Below are positions 61,522 through 64,000 of a DNA stretch of 64,000 nt, in pieces (positions within the stretch are counted from its first letter, which is position 1; each line of letters starts with the position of its first letter). The notes below the pieces were generated by a model, which was given only the letters and a program-made list of their open reading frames with translations, searched no databases and was not told the origin of the DNA. The stretch comes from Glycomyces algeriensis (GTDB lineage: Bacteria; Actinomycetota; Actinomycetes; Mycobacteriales; Micromonosporaceae). The DNA lies in assembly GCF_027622855.1 (NCBI RefSeq), contig NZ_JAPZVR010000008.1, forward strand, positions 62,001-126,000, read 5' to 3'. The translations under genes and the position numbers were made by a program.

Positions 61522-62073
61522 GTGGCATTGAGCCTGCTGAGTCGAGTTTGGAAGCCGGTGGCCGCTGCGTGTGTGAGCGTGGGGCTGCTGGCCGGTTGCG
61601 GCGTGGATGACGGCGCCGCTGAGGAAGGGAATGCTGACGTGGTGCAGATCAGTGACGGTGTCGAGGTGTCGGTTTCGGCCGAGATGGACTCGCGGCCGGT
61701 GGTGACGGTGCCGAGCGGTGAGGAGCCGCCGAAGGAGCTGTTCACGGCTGACGTGGTCGAGGGTTCGGGTGCTGAGGCGAAGGCCGGCGACTCGGTCTCG
61801 GTGCAGTACGCGGGGTTCAACTGGTCGAACGGCAAGGAGTTCGACGCGTCGTGGAACCGGGGGGCGCAGCCGTTCGCGGTGTCGCCGCTGGGTTCGGCGC
61901 CGGTGATCCAGGGCTGGAATGACGGCCTGTTGGGCGCGCAGGTCGGTGACCGGCGTCTGATCGTGATCCCGCCGGAGCTCGGTTACGGTGCGGCGGGTGC
62001 GGGTGGCGTGATCGGCCCGAACGAGACGCTCGTGTTCGTGGTGGACGTGGTGTCGATCAACGGCCGCTCCTAG
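61522..62073 (+). CDS. FKBP-type peptidyl-prolyl isomerase lipoprotein
   Basis: The 183-residue protein has a lipoprotein signal with lipobox LLAGC (Cys26). An unstructured segment follows and then an FKBP domain: VEGSGAEAKAGDSVSVQYAGF (residues 79-99, split here), then EFDASWNRGAQPFAVSPLG, VIQGWNDGLLG, IPPELGYG and LVFVVDVVSI. Aspartate, tryptophan and tyrosine residues of the pocket are conserved. It assists folding of exported proteins outside the membrane. A hairpin follows the stop. Confidence 0.92.
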   Translation: MALSLLSRVWKPVAAACVSVGLLAGCGVDDGAAEEGNADVVQISDGVEVSVSAEMDSRPVVTVPSGEEPPKELFTADVVEGSGAEAKAGDSVSVQYAGFNWSNGKEFDASWNRGAQPFAVSPLGSAPVIQGWNDGLLGAQVGDRRLIVIPPELGYGAAGAGGVIGPNETLVFVVDVVSINGRS

Positions 62074-62089
62074 CGTCTGGAGAGTTTTT

Positions 62090-62123
62090 GAGGGGGTGCC
62101 GCGCTTGTGCGCGGCGCCCCCTC
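62090..62123. terminator. Terminator between FKBP and MoaD-like genes
   Basis: GAGGGGGTGCCGCGC (62090-62104) pairs with GCGCGGCGCCCCCTC (62109-62123) with one G-T pair around TTGT, between convergent genes. Confidence 0.75.
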
Positions 62124-62134
62124 GTGTCGTGTGC

Positions 62135-62416
62135 CTAGCCTCCGGCGATGGACGGGAGGATCTGGATGTCCTTGCCGTCGACGGGTGTGTCGAGGCCTTG
62201 GAGGCGGCGGCTTTCGTCGTCGCCGATGTAGATGTTGACGTAGCGGCGCAGTTTTCCGGCTTCGTCGCGCAGCCGGCGGCCGAGGCGGGGGTGGGCGGCG
62301 GCGATCTGGTCGAGGACGTCGGCGAGGGTGGCGCCCGGTGGGGCGTCGACGTCGAGGTGGCGGGCCCCGCCGCATTCGGAGGCGAGTGCGGCGGGGAGTT
62401 TCACGTCGATGGTCAC
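62135..62416 (-). CDS. MoaD/ThiS-like ubiquitin-fold protein
   Basis: The 93-residue protein has the beta-grasp pattern: a first strand VKLPAALASECGG, DVDAPPGATLADVLDQI, then YVNIYIGDDESRRLQGL, and it ends in ILPSIAGG, a diglycine terminus used for sulfur transfer or conjugation. GTG 62416 overlaps the stop of the BNR-repeat gene, so the two are co-expressed. It is not next to any molybdopterin or thiamine gene, so a role as small modifier or sulfur carrier for another pathway is possible. Confidence 0.85.
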   Translation of the reverse strand: MTIDVKLPAALASECGGARHLDVDAPPGATLADVLDQIAAAHPRLGRRLRDEAGKLRRYVNIYIGDDESRRLQGLDTPVDGKDIQILPSIAGG

Positions 62417-63552
62417 GGGGTCTCCATGGCGCGCACGCAGAGGACGTCGGGCAGGTGGGCGGTGACGAGCTGCCACCGGCCGGTGTCGTCGGCGGCCCAG
62501 ACGTCGCCGCAGCGGGTGCCGAAGTACCAGCCGGGGTCGGCGGCGCCGTCGGTGCAGGCGCCGTCGCGCATGACGGTGCCGAAGTAGGGCTCTTGGGGCA
62601 GGCCGGTGCCCCAGGCGTTCCAGGTGTCGCCGCCGTCGGTGGTGCGCCAGGCGCTGATCTGGTGGTCGGGCGGGGTGCGGTCCATGGATTCGCCGACGGG
62701 CCAGGCCATGACGGTGCCCGCCTGGGTGGGGTGGGCGACCATGGCGAATCCGAAGTTGGACGGCAGGTGCTGGGAGATGTTGGTCCAGCCGCCGTCGGGC
62801 CGGGTGGCGCGGTAGGCGGGGCCGTGGGACTGGGCGTAGAGCGTGCCGTCGGCGTCGCGGGTGACCTTGTGGATGCACTGGCCGGAGTCGGGTTCGGTGT
62901 CGGGGCCGTAGTCGACGCTGATGCCCTTGGTGATGCCGTTCCAGGTCTTGCCGTCGTCGGCGGTCTGGTAGATGCCGCCGGAGGAGATGGCGACGGTGAG
63001 GTGCTGGGGGTCGGCGGGGTCGGGGACGATCGTGTGGACGGCGGGTCCGCCGGCGCCGGAGGCCCAGGTGGTGTGCTCGGGGTGGTCCCAGAGGGCGCGG
63101 TTGAAGGTGAAGGTCTGGCCGCCGTCGTCGGAGGTCCAGAGGCTGGTGGGTTCGACGCCGGCCCAGACGCGCTGGCCGGGGCCGAAGGCGAGCTGCCAGA
63201 TGCGTTTGACGGTGTTGGTCTGGTCGGTGTCGGGCTGGTCGATGCCGGCGGTGTCGGAGAAGTCGAGGGGCCGGTAGGGCAGGTCCTGGGGGAAGGCCAT
63301 GGGGGCGTTCTCGGGTTCGGACCAGGTCTGGGCGTAGTCGTCGGAGCGCCAGATGGAGGGTCCGAAGAAGGTGGAGGCGCCGATGAGGATGCGGCCGGTG
63401 GCCGGGTCGCAGGCGGCGGCGTAGATCTCGGCGACGGCGGTGAAGCCGTCGTCGTCGAGTTGGTGGGGGCCCTTGAGATCCCAGGTGGTGCGGTCCGTGC
63501 TGTGGGCGGTGAACAGGCCCTTGCGGGTGCCGATGAGGACGAGGTAGGCCAT
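62413..63552 (-). CDS. BNR-repeat (sialidase/sortilin-like propeller) protein
   Basis: The 379-residue protein consists of beta-propeller units with BNR/Asp-box motifs: SIWRSDDYAQTW, SLWTSDDGGQTF, GIYQTADDGKTW and SAWRTTDGGDTW. It begins YLVLIGTRKGLFTA and has no signal peptide, so it is probably cytoplasmic. It resembles the exo-sialidase-like or F510_1955-type propellers whose genes are often coupled with a MoaD-like gene. A catalytic role is not supported. ATG 63552 follows AAAGGAG. Confidence 0.85.
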   Translation of the reverse strand: MAYLVLIGTRKGLFTAHSTDRTTWDLKGPHQLDDDGFTAVAEIYAAACDPATGRILIGASTFFGPSIWRSDDYAQTWSEPENAPMAFPQDLPYRPLDFSDTAGIDQPDTDQTNTVKRIWQLAFGPGQRVWAGVEPTSLWTSDDGGQTFTFNRALWDHPEHTTWASGAGGPAVHTIVPDPADPQHLTVAISSGGIYQTADDGKTWNGITKGISVDYGPDTEPDSGQCIHKVTRDADGTLYAQSHGPAYRATRPDGGWTNISQHLPSNFGFAMVAHPTQAGTVMAWPVGESMDRTPPDHQISAWRTTDGGDTWNAWGTGLPQEPYFGTVMRDGACTDGAADPGWYFGTRCGDVWAADDTGRWQLVTAHLPDVLCVRAMETP

Positions 63553-63634
63553 GGCGGGCTCCTTTGCCGTGTCGTGGTGGCTACTCGTCCCCATCGTCGC
63601 GCCCGGGTGTGACGTTTTCAGGCGGTTGCGGGTT

Positions 63635-64000
63635 TCACTCGCCCAGGAGTGTCGCGATGTGGGCGGTGACTTGGGCGGGGGTGCGGTGGGTGGTGTCGAT
63701 GAGTTCGGTGGCGTCGCGCATCCAGGTGTCGAGTGCGGTCTCGTAGGCGGCGCGGTGGTCGAGGCGCCATCGGCGGGCGGTGGGTTCGTCGGTGTCGTGG
63801 TCGACACGGTGGCGGTGGGTCGCGGCGTCGGTGTGGAGGGTGAAGGCGCGCAGGGGGATTCCGGCTTTGGTGAAGCCGTCGGTGAGTTCGGTCCAGTATT
63901 CGTGCTGGAGGACGGTCTGCGGGATGACGAGGGTGCCGCCGGCGTATTCGAGGACTTGGCGGGCGGTCTCGATGGTGAGGCCGCGCCAGGGGTCGAGTTC
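63635..64000 (-). CDS. C-terminal part of a P-loop kinase-like protein (partial, runs off the window)
   Basis: The last 121 residues of a gene that starts outside the window are visible: DPWRGLTIETARQVLEYAG, LVIPQTVLQHEYWTEL, GFTKAGIPLRAFTLH and a helical end (WMRDATELIDTTHRTPAQV). These match the latter half of small AAA/kinase-like proteins of the TmrB or adenylylsulfate kinase type. The P-loop is outside. The stop lies 82 bases before the BNR gene start. Its substrate cannot be judged. Confidence 0.7.
   Translation of the reverse strand, partial: ELDPWRGLTIETARQVLEYAGGTLVIPQTVLQHEYWTELTDGFTKAGIPLRAFTLHTDAATHRHRVDHDTDEPTARRWRLDHRAAYETALDTWMRDATELIDTTHRTPAQVTAHIATLLGE

Overview
The window is very GC-rich DNA (roughly 70% or more) from an actinobacterium. 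The evidence is the codon bias, the frequent GTG and TTG starts with 4-base ATGA/GTGA overlaps, the mycothiol-type and IniA/IniC-type protein families, a GarA-type FHA protein next to gcvH, and several genes whose -10 box sits 6-8 bases before the start codon (leaderless transcripts). A Glycomyces/Stackebrandtia-like or other filamentous actinomycete would fit, but I cannot name the genus from this sequence. I see no tRNA, rRNA, transposase or convincing CRISPR array. Most of the window looks chromosomal.

Region by region: (1) 1-2066 holds the end of a peptidase-like gene, a DinB/maleylpyruvate-isomerase-type gene, and a DAHP synthase gene preceded by a short Trp/Tyr/Phe-containing leader peptide and an attenuator-like terminator. 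(2) 2070-13911 is a plant-sugar locus: a GH51 arabinofuranosidase, a LacI regulator and a long operon rhaM-rhaI-rhaDE-rhaB followed by a CUT1-type ABC importer without an ATPase gene and a DUF624-like membrane protein. Two matching LacI palindromes flank the promoter. (3) 14242-20010 carries a phosphatidyltransferase, gcvH, a GarA FHA domain fused in frame to a bifunctional-nuclease domain with the usual ftsR gene missing, a MerR gene, a glycine riboswitch and gcvP. (4) 20065-23782 holds a membrane-anchored solute-binding/VWA protein, a pabB-like gene and two small genes. (5) 23783-28253 is a LysR gene divergent from sdhCAB. (6) 28399-31597 holds a TipA-like MerR gene with a 19-bp-spacer promoter, a leaderless toxin-antitoxin pair, a cis-prenyltransferase and a divergent cupin/MarR pair.

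(7) 31094-37363 (minus) is a small NRPS-independent siderophore locus: an IucA/IucC synthetase, a second synthetase fused to a PLP decarboxylase, and a repeat-type protein whose frame stays open antisense through the MarR gene. (8) 37597-43889 (minus) encodes two dynamin-like GTPases resembling IniC and IniA, a membrane GrpE-like protein between them, an acidic protein and a membrane J-domain protein, but no Hsp70: probably a membrane-remodelling or chaperone system. (9) 44068-47015 is a large LuxR-type ATPase regulator plus a second HTH protein. (10) 47471-53191 has a glycosyltransferase, a cation/proton antiporter, a hemolysin-III-like protein, a DUF1992 protein and a DoxX gene under twin palindromes. 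(11) 53197-58148 has a methyltransferase, a monooxygenase-fold protein, two tandem DinB paralogues sharing an 87-base identical block, and a zinc-ribbon coiled-coil gene beneath an AT-rich palindrome. (12) 58194-64000 has a GntR-ABC transporter operon, a rhomboid protease, an FKBP lipoprotein, a BNR-repeat/MoaD pair and a truncated P-loop kinase-like gene.

All functions are read from motifs by eye. No database search was possible.
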